This document shows, piece by piece, positions 1-7,404 of a stretch of 18,677 bases of DNA. Under the pieces are notes generated by a model that saw only the letters and a program-made list of their open reading frames with translations, was not told the DNA's origin and made no database searches. Each line of letters starts with the position of its first letter. Position 1 is the first letter of the stretch. Source of the DNA: Bacillota bacterium (lineage in GTDB: Bacteria; Bacillota; Clostridia; Lachnospirales; Lachnospiraceae); the NCBI GenBank assembly GCA_023412855.1, contig JAEZRJ010000077.1:1-18677 (forward strand), in the 5' to 3' direction. The position numbers were made by a program, and so were the translations under genes.

Positions 1-58
1 TAACGCATGATGTTCTGCAATGCAAACTTTTTGCATTTAAATTCGCTTCGCGAAGCAG
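1..58. repeat. Dispersed repeat, copy 1 (core)
   Basis: This 58-base stretch recurs at 3516-3573 with one difference (position 30 against 3545). It contains two small foldable parts: aatgcaa/ttgcatt around a short loop, and the perfect 12-base palindrome gcttcgcgaagc. The left end is probably cut by the window edge, because in copy 2 the element begins further left with a gttactg...cagtaac inverted repeat. No coding capacity is evident. I do not recognise a named family; it looks like a small non-autonomous dispersed element. Confidence 0.75.
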
Positions 59-85
59 AAATCATCTCTTGCATCACGTTCTTAC

Positions 86-112
86 GTAGCTTAACAGCAA
101 GTGTTAAGCTAC
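86..112. other. Perfect 10-bp hairpin beside the repeat
   Basis: The arms gtagcttaac (86-95) and gttaagctac (103-112) are perfectly complementary around a 7-base loop. No T-run follows, so it is not a convincing terminator. Just downstream, gaacagtaac (118-127) is the inverse of the gttactgtt that opens repeat copy 2, so the hairpin may belong to the same mobile-like element. From 128 to 290 I see no gene and no confident promoter. Confidence 0.5.
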
Positions 113-302
113 TGTGTGAACAGTAACTTTAGACTCTCTATGTGTCTTCCCGTTAACATTCAGCCTTCTATACCGCATAAGTATCTTAAATATCATAGTC
201 AAATAAGGATAAATGTAGTAAAGTATTTATAAAACAACCTCGCCTGCAATTCATACCGTTTCCGAAAACAATACATACATTTCAAAAATCGGGAGAAGTT
301 CA

Positions 303-1502
303 ATGAAAGAAATCGTAATTTTTACAATGGGTACCAGAGGAGATGTACAACCGTATATTTATCTCGCGAAAGCGCTATTAAAAGAAGGCTATAAACCAGT
401 TCTTGGCACCCATCCCTGCTGGAGGGACCTTGTATCGGAAGCCGGTCTCGATTTTGTTCCCATAGGCCCTGACATCGATATCGAATATGAAGCGGCCGTA
501 ATTCGAGGAAAGACCAAAAGTCCTATGCTCAGCATGCTAAAAACAATGCAGTTCGTCTTTCGCATTATTCAAAATTCCTCAGGCGATATCTATAATGCCT
601 GCAAGGGCAAAGACCTCGTAATCATTTCCCACAGCCATATGGGCGCAGCGGAAGCCGAAGCCTTAAATATAAAAACCATAGACGTCACCTTGCAGACTGA
701 AATGCTTCCCAAAGAAAATATAGTCCCGACCTTAAAAGACAAAGTGCTCAGCGCCCTCATCAATCCTCAGGTGGTCAAGCCCTACAACAAAATCAGAAAG
801 CTATATGACCTGCCTCCCATCAAGTCTATGGATCAAATGATGTCAAAGGAACTCAACTTAATACCTATCAGTCGTTATGTGGTAGAACCAAACCCCGATT
901 GGGCAAAGAAAAATGCTGTCATCGGCTATTGGTTTGCCCCTGAGGATGATTACCAGCCCTCCGAAGAATTAAAATTCTTTTTGGGCAAAGGAAGCAAACC
1001 GATCATACTTGCGCTAGGGGCCATGTCCTTCGAAAGCCGGCAGGAGAAAGAGAAGATCGACATCTTTGTCAAGGCCTTCGAGCAAACAGGAATGCGCGCC
1101 ATTATACAAGGGTTTAACAAAACACTTACCGATTACCGGCTTCCGGAATCGATGATTCGAATCGGCTCTGTACCCCATAGCTGGCTGTTTAGGCAAGGAT
1201 GCTGTGTAATACACCACTGTGGCTTCGGTACCTCGGCCTCCTCCATGATTTATGGCATCCCGGCGATTCCCGTTCCTCACGTGCTGGACCAATTCGCATT
1301 TGCAGAGCAAATCTACCGTCTAAAGGCAGGGGTAAAGCCGATAAAAGCAAAGGAACTCAGCACAGACAGATTAATAGCGGCTATCGATGAATTAAATGCA
1401 GATTATGCACAAATATACCGGAATGTTACGGATTTATCCAAGAAAATGCAAGAGGAAAACGGACTGGAAAAGTCGGTGCAGCTCATAAGAAACATTGTTT
1501 GA
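303..1502 (+). CDS. GT1-type glycosyltransferase (UGT / MGT-like)
   Basis: Predicted nucleotide-sugar-dependent glycosyltransferase with the GT-B fold, 399 residues, the usual length. The N-terminal acceptor half opens with the GTRGDVQP loop at residues 10-17, typical of sterol and macrolide glucosyltransferases. The C-terminal donor-binding half carries HHCGFGT at 304-310 and LDQ at 328-330, matching the family HHxGxGT...DQ signature that holds the sugar nucleotide. In many relatives the third signature position is Gly; here it is Cys. There is no signal peptide or membrane segment, so it should be cytosolic. The ATG follows GGGAGAAG at a normal distance. A GNAT acetyltransferase follows about 50 bases downstream on the same strand. 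The family modifies lipids, antibiotics or other hydrophobic acceptors; the acceptor here cannot be read from sequence. Confidence 0.85.
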   Translation: MKEIVIFTMGTRGDVQPYIYLAKALLKEGYKPVLGTHPCWRDLVSEAGLDFVPIGPDIDIEYEAAVIRGKTKSPMLSMLKTMQFVFRIIQNSSGDIYNACKGKDLVIISHSHMGAAEAEALNIKTIDVTLQTEMLPKENIVPTLKDKVLSALINPQVVKPYNKIRKLYDLPPIKSMDQMMSKELNLIPISRYVVEPNPDWAKKNAVIGYWFAPEDDYQPSEELKFFLGKGSKPIILALGAMSFESRQEKEKIDIFVKAFEQTGMRAIIQGFNKTLTDYRLPESMIRIGSVPHSWLFRQGCCVIHHCGFGTSASSMIYGIPAIPVPHVLDQFAFAEQIYRLKAGVKPIKAKELSTDRLIAAIDELNADYAQIYRNVTDLSKKMQEENGLEKSVQLIRNIV

Positions 1503-1552
1503 ACTCCTACATAAGCCATAACGTTATAATATAAAGAGAAAAGGACCAATAT

Positions 1553-2023
1553 ATGAAAATCGTGGAAGCACGTGAAAAGCATGCCCACACCATCGGCTAT
1601 ATTCACTCGACCGCATGGCGTCAAACATATAAAGATATATTTCCTTCCAACTACTTATATAGCGTCACAGAAGAAAAACGAAAACAAGAATTCCTGGAAA
1701 GCAATACGAATCAAGCAATCCGGTATTATTTAATCTTCGAAGGGGAAATTGCTATCGGGATAATAAAAATAGAACTAAAAGATGAAAAAACATGTGAAAT
1801 ATCCAGCCTTTATTTATTAGAAGCATATCGAGGCAAAGGATATGGAACAGAAGTCATCGAATATATCAAGTCCGTATTTAACGGCCGTAAAATCATTATA
1901 TGGGTATTGGAGGAAAATGTAAAGGCTAAATTATTCTATAAGAAGAACAATTTTAGCCTTACCTCACAAACGCGGAAAATTTGGCGCGGATGCTACTGCG
2001 AACAAACTCTCTACGAATATTAA
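1553..2023 (+). CDS. GNAT family N-acetyltransferase
   Basis: A 156-residue acetyl-CoA-dependent acyltransferase of the GNAT superfamily. The N-terminal AWRQTYKDIFP (residues 21-31) is typical of a common small Firmicutes GNAT subgroup. The acetyl-CoA pyrophosphate-binding loop is visible as RGKGYGTE at 93-100, and the C-terminal part ends with the usual AKLFYKKNNF element. The start has AAAGGA eight bases upstream. A TATAAT sits at 1525-1530 but lacks a good -35 box, so it may have its own weak promoter or be cotranscribed with the glycosyltransferase about 50 bases upstream. The gene converges on the minus-strand oxidoreductase, 23 bases away. The substrate is unknown. Confidence 0.85.
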   Translation: MKIVEAREKHAHTIGYIHSTAWRQTYKDIFPSNYLYSVTEEKRKQEFLESNTNQAIRYYLIFEGEIAIGIIKIELKDEKTCEISSLYLLEAYRGKGYGTEVIEYIKSVFNGRKIIIWVLEENVKAKLFYKKNNFSLTSQTRKIWRGCYCEQTLYEY

Positions 2024-2046
2024 TGTCTCACTATGCGAGGAGGACA

Positions 2047-2757
2047 TCACGTCCTCCATGGACGGCACTTCTGCGTCCACCCCTGATTTACCCAAAAGTC
2101 TCTATCCGTAGGATTCCATGCTGCATCGGGCGAAGATTGCATCTTTCTGAAAATCCCAAACATAATTCTTCCCCGAAGACTTGGCCGGGGGCGCGCCGCT
2201 CTTCGCCTCACCGCCTTCGCGATTTTCTCCGCTTTATCCGTAATCAGCTTCATTCTCTTGGGCTTAATCGCCTCTCCCGGCCCCGTATAGCAGGCAAGCC
2301 CTAATGTATACACCTTCGGTACACACATCCATTTGAGCTGTCTAGCCATTGACCTTACTACGTTCCTTGGCGGTGCTCCTGCAGAAGATGATACTACAAT
2401 GCCTGTCTTCGTAAACATGGACCCGTGAGGTCTGTGTGATGCCCAGCGGTAAGCCAGATGATCCATGAGATTTTTCATGGAACCGCTCATTTCCATTACA
2501 TAATTCGGACTGTCCAATAGGATGACATCCGCCCATTCCATCGCCAGGGCAATAGGCTGTACCTTATCAGCAGAAGGGCAAAAGTCCTCTCCCTTCAAAA
2601 AACAATTGAAACAGCCGCAGCAAAAATCCGGTCCGTCCTTCGGCAGGAAAAATTCCCTTATCTCATCCCTATCTGTCATAAGAAAGTCGAGCACCGTCCG
2701 CGTCATTGTATAGGTCACACCCTTATGCCCTTGCCCATGAATCACCGTAATCTTCAT
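2047..2757 (-). CDS. Flavodoxin-family NAD(P)H-dependent oxidoreductase
   Basis: Predicted FMN-dependent reductase of the flavodoxin-like / NADPH-dependent FMN reductase family, 236 residues. The N-terminus MKITVIHGQGHKG forms the first strand and phosphate loop. A cysteine cluster at C46, C47, C49, C52 and C60 resembles the compact Cys motif of iron-sulfur flavoproteins, so a 4Fe-4S cluster is possible though unproven. SPNYVMEMSGSMKNLMD (83-99) is the typical flavin-side loop. The C-terminal tail is basic. The ATG at 2757 shares one base with the stop of the upstream TetR gene and has GGAGGG eight bases upstream; a GTG one codon earlier is the alternative start. The tight coupling implies that the TetR protein controls this enzyme, perhaps in response to a quinone, nitro compound or other electrophile (inference). 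Confidence 0.82.
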   Translation of the reverse strand: MKITVIHGQGHKGVTYTMTRTVLDFLMTDRDEIREFFLPKDGPDFCCGCFNCFLKGEDFCPSADKVQPIALAMEWADVILLDSPNYVMEMSGSMKNLMDHLAYRWASHRPHGSMFTKTGIVVSSSAGAPPRNVVRSMARQLKWMCVPKVYTLGLACYTGPGEAIKPKRMKLITDKAEKIAKAVRRRAARPRPSLRGRIMFGIFRKMQSSPDAAWNPTDRDFWVNQGWTQKCRPWRT

Positions 2758-3389
2758 CACTTATCCCTCCTTTTCCCATAAAGCCTGCTAAACTGCCGAA
2801 TATGCTGCTCCAGCATCTCCATCGTTTCGGATTCCCTCTCCGGGCGACAGTCGCATAAAACAAGAAGCAAATACATCGGCGCAAAGAAATGCAGCGCCAT
2901 CACATTCGGATTCTCCGGAATAAACACTCCTGCCTGTATCAGTAAGCCAAAAAGCATCCCCTGATAGGAAAGCGGTTCATCTACATATTGTTTCACAAAA
3001 AGGGCCCCCAGTTCTTTATTATGAAACTGCTCCACGGTGAGCATCTTCCGAAAAAGCCCGGTATATTCATCGTGCAAAAAATAGGAAAATAATCCTTTTC
3101 CCATTTCAATCAGTCGTTCCTCATCAATACCGGCAAATAATTCCATATCCTTATCAGGCTTCACCCCATTCAGCTGCATGGAAGTCGCCTGCCTTTCATA
3201 GCGGAAACTCATTTCTTCCAAAATTGCGTCAAAAATATCCTGCTTACTCTTATAATGCTTATAAAGCGACGGCGCCTTAATTCCCACCGCCTCTGCAATC
3301 TGAGCCACACTGACAGCTCCGTATCCTTTTCTGGCAAATAACTTGAGTGCCTCGCTCATAATCTTCCTTTTCGTGGACTGTTCTTCCAA
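2757..3389 (-). CDS. TetR family transcriptional regulator
   Basis: A 210-residue TetR-type repressor. The N-terminal DNA-binding domain covers residues 8-55, with the helix-turn-helix at about 27-46 (VSVAQIAEAVGIKAPSLYKH). The remaining ~150 residues form a divergent ligand-binding and dimerisation domain. The start is TTG, chosen because AAAAGGAG lies eight bases upstream and because it leaves the normal N-terminal helix intact; an ATG at residue 11 would remove part of helix 1. The gene is first in a two-gene unit with the flavodoxin-family oxidoreductase. Its promoter carries two near-palindromic 18-bp sites, so autorepression with induction by a substrate of the partner enzyme is likely. 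Confidence 0.9.
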   Translation of the reverse strand: MEEQSTKRKIMSEALKLFARKGYGAVSVAQIAEAVGIKAPSLYKHYKSKQDIFDAILEEMSFRYERQATSMQLNGVKPDKDMELFAGIDEERLIEMGKGLFSYFLHDEYTGLFRKMLTVEQFHNKELGALFVKQYVDEPLSYQGMLFGLLIQAGVFIPENPNVMALHFFAPMYLLLVLCDCRPERESETMEMLEQHIRQFSRLYGKRRDK

Positions 3390-3405
3390 GTTCTTATCTC
3401 CTTTT

Positions 3406-3423
3406 AGCTAATAATCATTAGCT
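3406..3423. promoter_or_regulatory. TetR operator O2 over the transcription start
   Basis: The 18-bp site agctaataatcattagct pairs with itself at 16 of 18 positions. Its centre lies 26 bp from that of O1, so two dimers could sit side by side. It covers the predicted transcription start and ends just upstream of the ribosome binding site. Confidence 0.75.
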
Positions 3424-3425
3424 TA

Positions 3426-3454
3426 ATTATAGGCTAATGGTTATTAGCTGTCAA
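3426..3454 (-). promoter_or_regulatory. Consensus sigma-A promoter of the TetR-oxidoreductase unit
   Basis: On the minus strand, TTGACA (3454-3449) and TATAAT (3431-3426) are separated by exactly 17 bases, a perfect match to the housekeeping consensus. The start of transcription should fall near 3419, inside the downstream operator. Confidence 0.88.
3432..3449. promoter_or_regulatory. TetR operator O1 inside the promoter spacer
   Basis: The 18-bp site ggctaatggttattagct is a near-palindrome that fills the 17-bp spacer between the -35 and -10 boxes. It matches the inverse of the second site at 3406-3423 in 16 of 18 positions. Binding here would exclude RNA polymerase. Assignment to the adjacent TetR protein is inference from position. 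Confidence 0.75.
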
Positions 3455-3515
3455 TATATAAGAAAACCAAAATGTGCATCACGCACTCTCGTGTTACTGT
3501 TTACTCCGTTCTCAG

Positions 3516-3573
3516 TAACGCATGATGTTCTGCAATGCAAACTTCTTGCATTTAAATTCGCTTCGCGAAGCAG
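3516..3573. repeat. Dispersed repeat, copy 2 (core)
   Basis: Second copy of the element at 1-58 (57 of 58 identical). Here the left flank is visible: gttactg (3493-3499) and cagtaac (3513-3519) form an inverted repeat just before and into the core. To the right the copies diverge; this one continues into a short tgtcc-gaa-ggaca hairpin near 3599. The rest of 3574-3690 is AT-rich with no convincing gene. The two copies flank the 303-3389 gene block. Confidence 0.75.
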
Positions 3574-3691
3574 TTTTCCGCGCGCAGATGACATCGTATG
3601 TCCGAAGGACAGCACGATTAAAAAACACCCGTATATGTCTGTAGATAAACTATATTTTAATATTTTTTATACATGGCTTGAATAAAAATAT

Positions 3692-3722
3692 AAGGCACCG
3701 AATAAGCAATATTCAGTACCTT
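3692..3722 (-). terminator. Rho-independent terminator after the VanZ-like gene
   Basis: On the minus strand the arms 3722-3710 and 3704-3692 form 13 pairs (two of them G-U) around a 5-base loop, followed by an atatttttatt tract. It lies about 80 bases after the stop of the VanZ-like gene and would end that transcription unit. Confidence 0.75.
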
Positions 3723-3800
3723 GTCAGTTCACTATTAAATTGTAATTTAACCTTCTCACACCATGTGTATTAAGGATGGAACTTATTCCATAAAAAAGTA

Positions 3801-4361
3801 TTAACCCAACCGAAACCGAAAACCAAACATGATCGTAACCAAAACAGGAATCAAAATAATAATAAAGCCTGATAACACAATAGCTGTATGCACTTTTTCC
3901 TCGCTTTTCAGGAATGCATACAATCCCCTGCAGATCAATATTCCAATTAATCCGCCCGAACAATTAAGAATAATATCATCAATATCAGCAGCACCCAGTC
4001 CGAATATAAATTGGAACATTTCAATAAACAGGGTAATAAAGAAAATAATCAATATGCTTATCCATATCTTCTTATTTTTCTTTAATAATTGCAAATAAAT
4101 TCCTAAAGGGATAAACAGTATGATATTTCCTAATATATTACTTATAACGATAACCGGAGAAACATTCAACGAGCCGGACAGATAGCTGTATACAGTGTAC
4201 AATGGTATTATATTAATACTTCTAATATATTCTCTGTCTGAACTGAATAACTCCCATGGTGAAATATACTTGAAAATCAATGCATAAAAAAATAAAAGAA
4301 TATACAGCAAAAGAAAAATTCCATATAGCATAAAAGTATTGAATCGATTCGTTCTCTTCAT
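3801..4361 (-). CDS. VanZ-like family membrane protein
   Basis: An integral membrane protein of 186 residues with about five hydrophobic segments. The VanZ-like signatures are visible: SNILGNIILFIPLG in the middle, then FIEMFQFIFGLGAADIDDI, where the acidic DIDD follows a conserved Glu-x-x-Gln helix, then a Gly-rich segment. VanZ itself gives low-level teicoplanin resistance, but most relatives have no assigned role. I chose the ATG at 4361 because AGGAG precedes it by 10 bases; the open frame extends to a TTG at 4421, which has no good ribosome binding site. The coding sequence is AT-richer than its neighbours, which may indicate separate acquisition. A terminator follows at 3692-3722. Confidence 0.8.
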   Translation of the reverse strand: MKRTNRFNTFMLYGIFLLLYILLFFYALIFKYISPWELFSSDREYIRSINIIPLYTVYSYLSGSLNVSPVIVISNILGNIILFIPLGIYLQLLKKNKKIWISILIIFFITLFIEMFQFIFGLGAADIDDIILNCSGGLIGILICRGLYAFLKSEEKVHTAIVLSGFIIILIPVLVTIMFGFRFRLG

Positions 4362-4441
4362 ATAATTTCTGCTCCTAATATATAAATAACATATAATTAC
4401 AACTGTTAAATTAAATTCCAATGTACTTCATATTGCTTCCC

Positions 4442-4966
4442 TTATCGCTCAATATTCTTACAGAATGCTTCTTTTATTGCCGCATACATAACAGCGTCAT
4501 AAATACTCCCATTCTTATAAACGCTATTTTGAAGCACCCCCTCTTTCACCAATCCCGCCTTCTCTAACACTCTGCACGAAGCCGCATTATACTGAAAAGG
4601 CCTGGCATATACTCTTCCAATATCGAAACCGGAAAATAAGAAATTGACGAAATCCTCAATTACCTTTGTCATAATCCCTTTTCCCCGTTCCGCTCTCCCA
4701 ATCCAATAAGCGATTTCAGCATTCTTACAATACATACCGGATTCAAAAAAAGCGGCTATACATCCGCACACCCTTCCGTCAACCAAAATAGCCCTGAAAC
4801 ATGCCTTTTTATCGTCACTTTCTGCAAAAGAGGCCACCGCTTCCCTGCATTCCTCTTCCGTATGAGGAAAATCGTCGCTCATATTATCATATAATTCCTT
4901 ATCTCTGGAATGTTGAAAAAAAGCCTCATAATATTCCTTTTCCCACTTTGCCAGCTTCACTTCCAT
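4442..4966 (-). CDS. GNAT family N-acetyltransferase (RimJ/RimL-like)
   Basis: A 174-residue acetyltransferase of the RimJ/RimL-like GNAT group. The acetyl-CoA loop is RGKGIM at 94-99, preceded by the strand EIAYWIG (84-90). The C-terminal NAASCRVLEKAGL (127-139) is the standard element in which an Asn contacts the cofactor and the following helix supports it. The family acetylates N-terminal or small-molecule amines; the substrate cannot be predicted. The ATG at 4966 follows a G-rich run about 9 bases upstream. It lies 28 bases after the next GNAT gene on the same strand and may be cotranscribed with it. The VanZ-like gene begins about 80 bases downstream. Confidence 0.87.
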   Translation of the reverse strand: MEVKLAKWEKEYYEAFFQHSRDKELYDNMSDDFPHTEEECREAVASFAESDDKKACFRAILVDGRVCGCIAAFFESGMYCKNAEIAYWIGRAERGKGIMTKVIEDFVNFLFSGFDIGRVYARPFQYNAASCRVLEKAGLVKEGVLQNSVYKNGSIYDAVMYAAIKEAFCKNIER

Positions 4967-4994
4967 ATTTATAATCCCCCCCCTCTTTCATCCA

Positions 4995-5480
4995 TTATCC
5001 TTTCGGCAAAATGCGCTTCCTCAAATCCACTTCCATAATATAAATCTGGCAGGGATTACTCTCATTCCAAAGCGACACAAAGCACTCCAATTCCTTAAAT
5101 CCCAAGCCCTCATAAAATGTGTTTGTCCTATCATAGCACTCATAGCAGCCCTTTTGCACCGTCTTTACCTGTAAAAAAGAATATCCTTTCATTCCCGCAT
5201 AAGAATACAGCTCCGCAAATAATTGTTTTCCTATTCCTCTCCCCTGAAACTCTTCCAGCACTCCCATAACATAAATCTCAGCCGTATGCCGGCTAGTCCT
5301 CTTCATAACAATAAACCCAACTGCCCCTGTGTCCGTGATTTCCGCCCAGAAAGGCAGACTCTTAACGCCCTTCACATACTCCTCTACACTCTCCGGCACC
5401 CCGAACCACTCCGGCAGGCTTTTCAATATATAATCCGCAATTTTTTCCTTTTCTTCTTCCTTCTGTATAAACTTAACCAT
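4995..5480 (-). CDS. GNAT family N-acetyltransferase
   Basis: A 161-residue GNAT acetyltransferase. Strand 4 and the cofactor loop are clear: AEIYVMGVLEEFQGRGIGK, with QGRGIGK at 79-85. FYEGLGF at 122-128 is the usual C-terminal element. I start at the ATG at 5480, which has AGGGAG seven bases upstream and overlaps the stop of the C_GCAxxG_C_C gene by eight bases, implying translational coupling. An ATG seven codons earlier (5501) lacks a ribosome binding site. Cysteines at 112, 115 and 134 give it more Cys than usual. The link to the redox-type neighbour is positional only. Confidence 0.85.
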   Translation of the reverse strand: MVKFIQKEEEKEKIADYILKSLPEWFGVPESVEEYVKGVKSLPFWAEITDTGAVGFIVMKRTSRHTAEIYVMGVLEEFQGRGIGKQLFAELYSYAGMKGYSFLQVKTVQKGCYECYDRTNTFYEGLGFKELECFVSLWNESNPCQIYIMEVDLRKRILPKG

Positions 5481-5952
5481 CCCACTTCTCCCTGTATCCA
5501 TCCAAAATCTCAGCTGCCATCCCCACTAACTCCACACATGGCCGCTTCTTATAATACTCCGCCGTACGCGCCTCAGGAACCGGCTTATCCTTCCCCGCTC
5601 CCAATCCAAGCAGCTCCCTGCACACGATAGAATGATTCCTTTCCTCGAATTCTTTCGCCAAAAGCTGTATTCTCTCATAATGCTCCGTCTTCACCTTCTG
5701 ATCCTTAGGATCCGTATATCCGTATAGCATTCCTGTCGCCATGAACATCCCTGTCACAGCTCCGCATACCTCCCTCAGCCTTCCCATCCCTCCTCCGAAG
5801 GAGGAACTGATCTTAAGAACTGCTTCCTTATCCATATTATAACAGTCACTAAATGCCAAAAATACCGACTGCGAACAATTATAGCCTTCCTTAAAATATT
5901 CCATCGCTAACTGGGAATGTGCCTTTCTGCTTTCTTGTTCTCTCTCGTTCAT
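5473..5952 (-). CDS. C_GCAxxG_C_C family protein (putative redox protein)
   Basis: A 159-residue member of the C_GCAxxG_C_C family, named for four conserved cysteines. They are visible as C26 (in YNCSQSV), C63 (in EVCGAVTG), C111 and C139. The Gly-rich FGGGMGR at 52-58 before the second Cys is also characteristic. The family has no proven biochemical role; a redox or metal-binding function has been proposed because of the cysteines. The ATG at 5952 has GAGG eight bases upstream. It leads a likely unit with the overlapping GNAT gene and perhaps the next one. A CcpA-box-like palindrome lies about 45 bases upstream of the start. Confidence 0.85.
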   Translation of the reverse strand: MNEREQESRKAHSQLAMEYFKEGYNCSQSVFLAFSDCYNMDKEAVLKISSSFGGGMGRLREVCGAVTGMFMATGMLYGYTDPKDQKVKTEHYERIQLLAKEFEERNHSIVCRELLGLGAGKDKPVPEARTAEYYKKRPCVELVGMAAEILDGYREKWDG

Positions 5953-5995
5953 TTTTATACCTCATGTCCGCTTTGGTGGATGGGGTATCCATAGT

Positions 5996-6009
5996 TGAAA
6001 GCGCTTTTC
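5996..6009. promoter_or_regulatory. Possible CcpA (cre) box
   Basis: TGAAAGCGCTTTTC-type sequence matches the cre pattern TGNAANCGNTNNCA at most positions. Its core aaagcgcttt (5998-6007) is a perfect palindrome, and ttgaaag (5995-6001) with ctttcaa (6009-6015) forms a second, offset inverted repeat. It lies upstream of the C_GCAxxG_C_C gene and downstream of the alcohol dehydrogenase. No clear promoter is recognisable beside it. Confidence 0.35.
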
Positions 6010-6055
6010 TTTCAATCTTTCCATCCTTACGCAATTTATCGCCTTTGATTTTACA

Positions 6056-6095
6056 AAACCTCCGCCCCGGCATTTATGTGCCGGTTAGGAGGTTT
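6056..6095 (-). terminator. Hairpin terminator after the alcohol dehydrogenase
   Basis: Outer arms aaacctcc (6056-6063) and ggaggttt (6088-6095) enclose inner arms ccggca (6067-6072) and tgccgg (6079-6084). It begins 18 bases after the alcohol dehydrogenase stop. The T-run on the minus strand is short, so termination strength is uncertain. Confidence 0.6.
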
Positions 6096-6113
6096 GCTTA
6101 AAATATCAGCTAT

Positions 6114-7292
6114 TTAGAAATCAACTTCCGTACCATAGTAAATGCATGTGAAGAGCTTCTCCATAGTCGCCGGATCGATCGCTCTCGGATTCGAACCCGT
6201 ACATGCGTCGCCTACCGCATTTGCCGCAATCGCTGCAATTTTTTCCTTGAATTCCTCTTCCACGATGCCGAACTCTTTTAAAGTATTCGGAATCTGCATC
6301 TGATTGTTCAGCCCTACGATTCTCTCGCATAAGCCGTTAATCGCTTCCTCAGTCGTTCCCTTTATTCTAATAGAAGCTGCAATTTCAGCATAGCGTTTCG
6401 CTGCTTCTTCATTTTTTGCATTATATTTGATAACATATGGAAGATACATCGCATTCGCCAATCCGTGAGTAATATGTCCGGTGGAAAAGGCGGCTCCTGT
6501 CTTATGAGCCATGGAATGTACGATACCTAAGAGAGCGTTCGAGAATGCCATTCCTGCAAGACACTGTCCGTAATGCATAAGCTCCTTGGAATCCTTATCT
6601 CCTTCATAGCTCTTTATCAAATCGCTGTCCACAATCTGGATAGCCTTGATCGCAAGCGGGTCTGTAAACGGAGTGTGAAGGGTAGAAACATATGCTTCAA
6701 CTGCATGTGTCAAAGCGTCCATTCCCGTATAAGCTACCAGACTCTGAGGCATCGTCTCAGCCAAAACAGGATCAACGATAGCGATATCGGGAGTTATATT
6801 AAAATCAGCAAGGGGATATTTGATTCCCTTCGCATAATCTGTGATAACGGAAAATGCGGTTACTTCCGTAGCCGTCCCGGAGGTGGAAGGAATCGCTACG
6901 AATTTCGCTTTTGTTCTTAAGGCCGGAAAGTTAAAAGGAGTAATCAAATCTTCGAAAGTCGTCTCGGGGTATTCATAAAACGCCCACATTGCTTTAGCAG
7001 CATCGATGGGAGAACCTCCGCCCATGGAAACAATCCAGTCCGGTTCGAACTCTCTCATTGCCTCTGCACCCTTCATAACCGTTTCTACGGAAGGGTCCGG
7101 CTCAACACCTTCAAACAGAAGTGTTTCTATCCCTGCTTCTTTTAAATAACCGATAGCTTTATCCAAAAAACCGAAACGCTTCATGGAGCTTCCTCCTACA
7201 ACTAAGATAGCCTTTTTCCCCTCTAAGGTTTTCAAAACCTCCAATGAATCTTTTCCGTAATAGATGTCTCTCGGTAAAGTAAATCTGTTCAT
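6114..7292 (-). CDS. Iron-containing alcohol dehydrogenase
   Basis: A group III (iron-containing) alcohol dehydrogenase of 392 residues, full length for the family. It should reduce an aldehyde to an alcohol with NAD(P)H, or the reverse, in the cytoplasm. The nucleotide-binding motif GGGSPIDAAK lies at 91-100 and TSGTATEVT at 137-145. Expected metal ligands are D192 and H196 (GMDALTHAVEAY), H259 (GIVHSMAH) and H273 (TGHITHG), with the same spacing as in E. coli FucO. The start has a perfect AAGGAGG seven bases upstream. It stands alone, with its own promoter and a hairpin terminator. In fermentative Clostridia such enzymes make ethanol, butanol or diols; which substrate applies here cannot be decided. 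Confidence 0.92.
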   Translation of the reverse strand: MNRFTLPRDIYYGKDSLEVLKTLEGKKAILVVGGSSMKRFGFLDKAIGYLKEAGIETLLFEGVEPDPSVETVMKGAEAMREFEPDWIVSMGGGSPIDAAKAMWAFYEYPETTFEDLITPFNFPALRTKAKFVAIPSTSGTATEVTAFSVITDYAKGIKYPLADFNITPDIAIVDPVLAETMPQSLVAYTGMDALTHAVEAYVSTLHTPFTDPLAIKAIQIVDSDLIKSYEGDKDSKELMHYGQCLAGMAFSNALLGIVHSMAHKTGAAFSTGHITHGLANAMYLPYVIKYNAKNEEAAKRYAEIAASIRIKGTTEEAINGLCERIVGLNNQMQIPNTLKEFGIVEEEFKEKIAAIAANAVGDACTGSNPRAIDPATMEKLFTCIYYGTEVDF

Positions 7293-7350
7293 TTGCTATT
7301 CCTCCTTAATAAATTTGATAAGTAGTTGTTTGTTGTTATCCGTTGATTCA

Positions 7351-7378
7351 AGTATATCAAATTCAAGAAAAATAACAA
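7351..7378 (-). promoter_or_regulatory. Likely promoter of the alcohol dehydrogenase
   Basis: On the minus strand TTGTTA (7378-7373) and TATACT (7356-7351) are 16 bases apart, a reasonable housekeeping promoter. The transcription start would be near 7344, leaving a leader of about 50 bases before the AAGGAGG site. Confidence 0.55.
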
Positions 7379-7404
7379 GTCCTAATGCCCCTCAAAAAAC
7401 CTTT

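Noticed and set aside
2039..2057. ggaggac/gtcctcc hairpin between the convergent GNAT and oxidoreductase genes
   Set aside because: It overlaps the oxidoreductase stop codon and has no T-run on either strand, so a terminator call is not supported.
3437..3685. Plus-strand 82-codon open frame over repeat copy 2
   Set aside because: It starts in the TetR promoter, runs through the non-coding repeat and has no ribosome binding site or recognisable protein features.
7333..7379. Rex-like half sites (TTGTTAT and ATAACAA) upstream of the alcohol dehydrogenase
   Set aside because: The halves are about 32 bases apart, whereas a Rex operator has them almost adjacent (TTGTTAA-N4-TTAACAA type).
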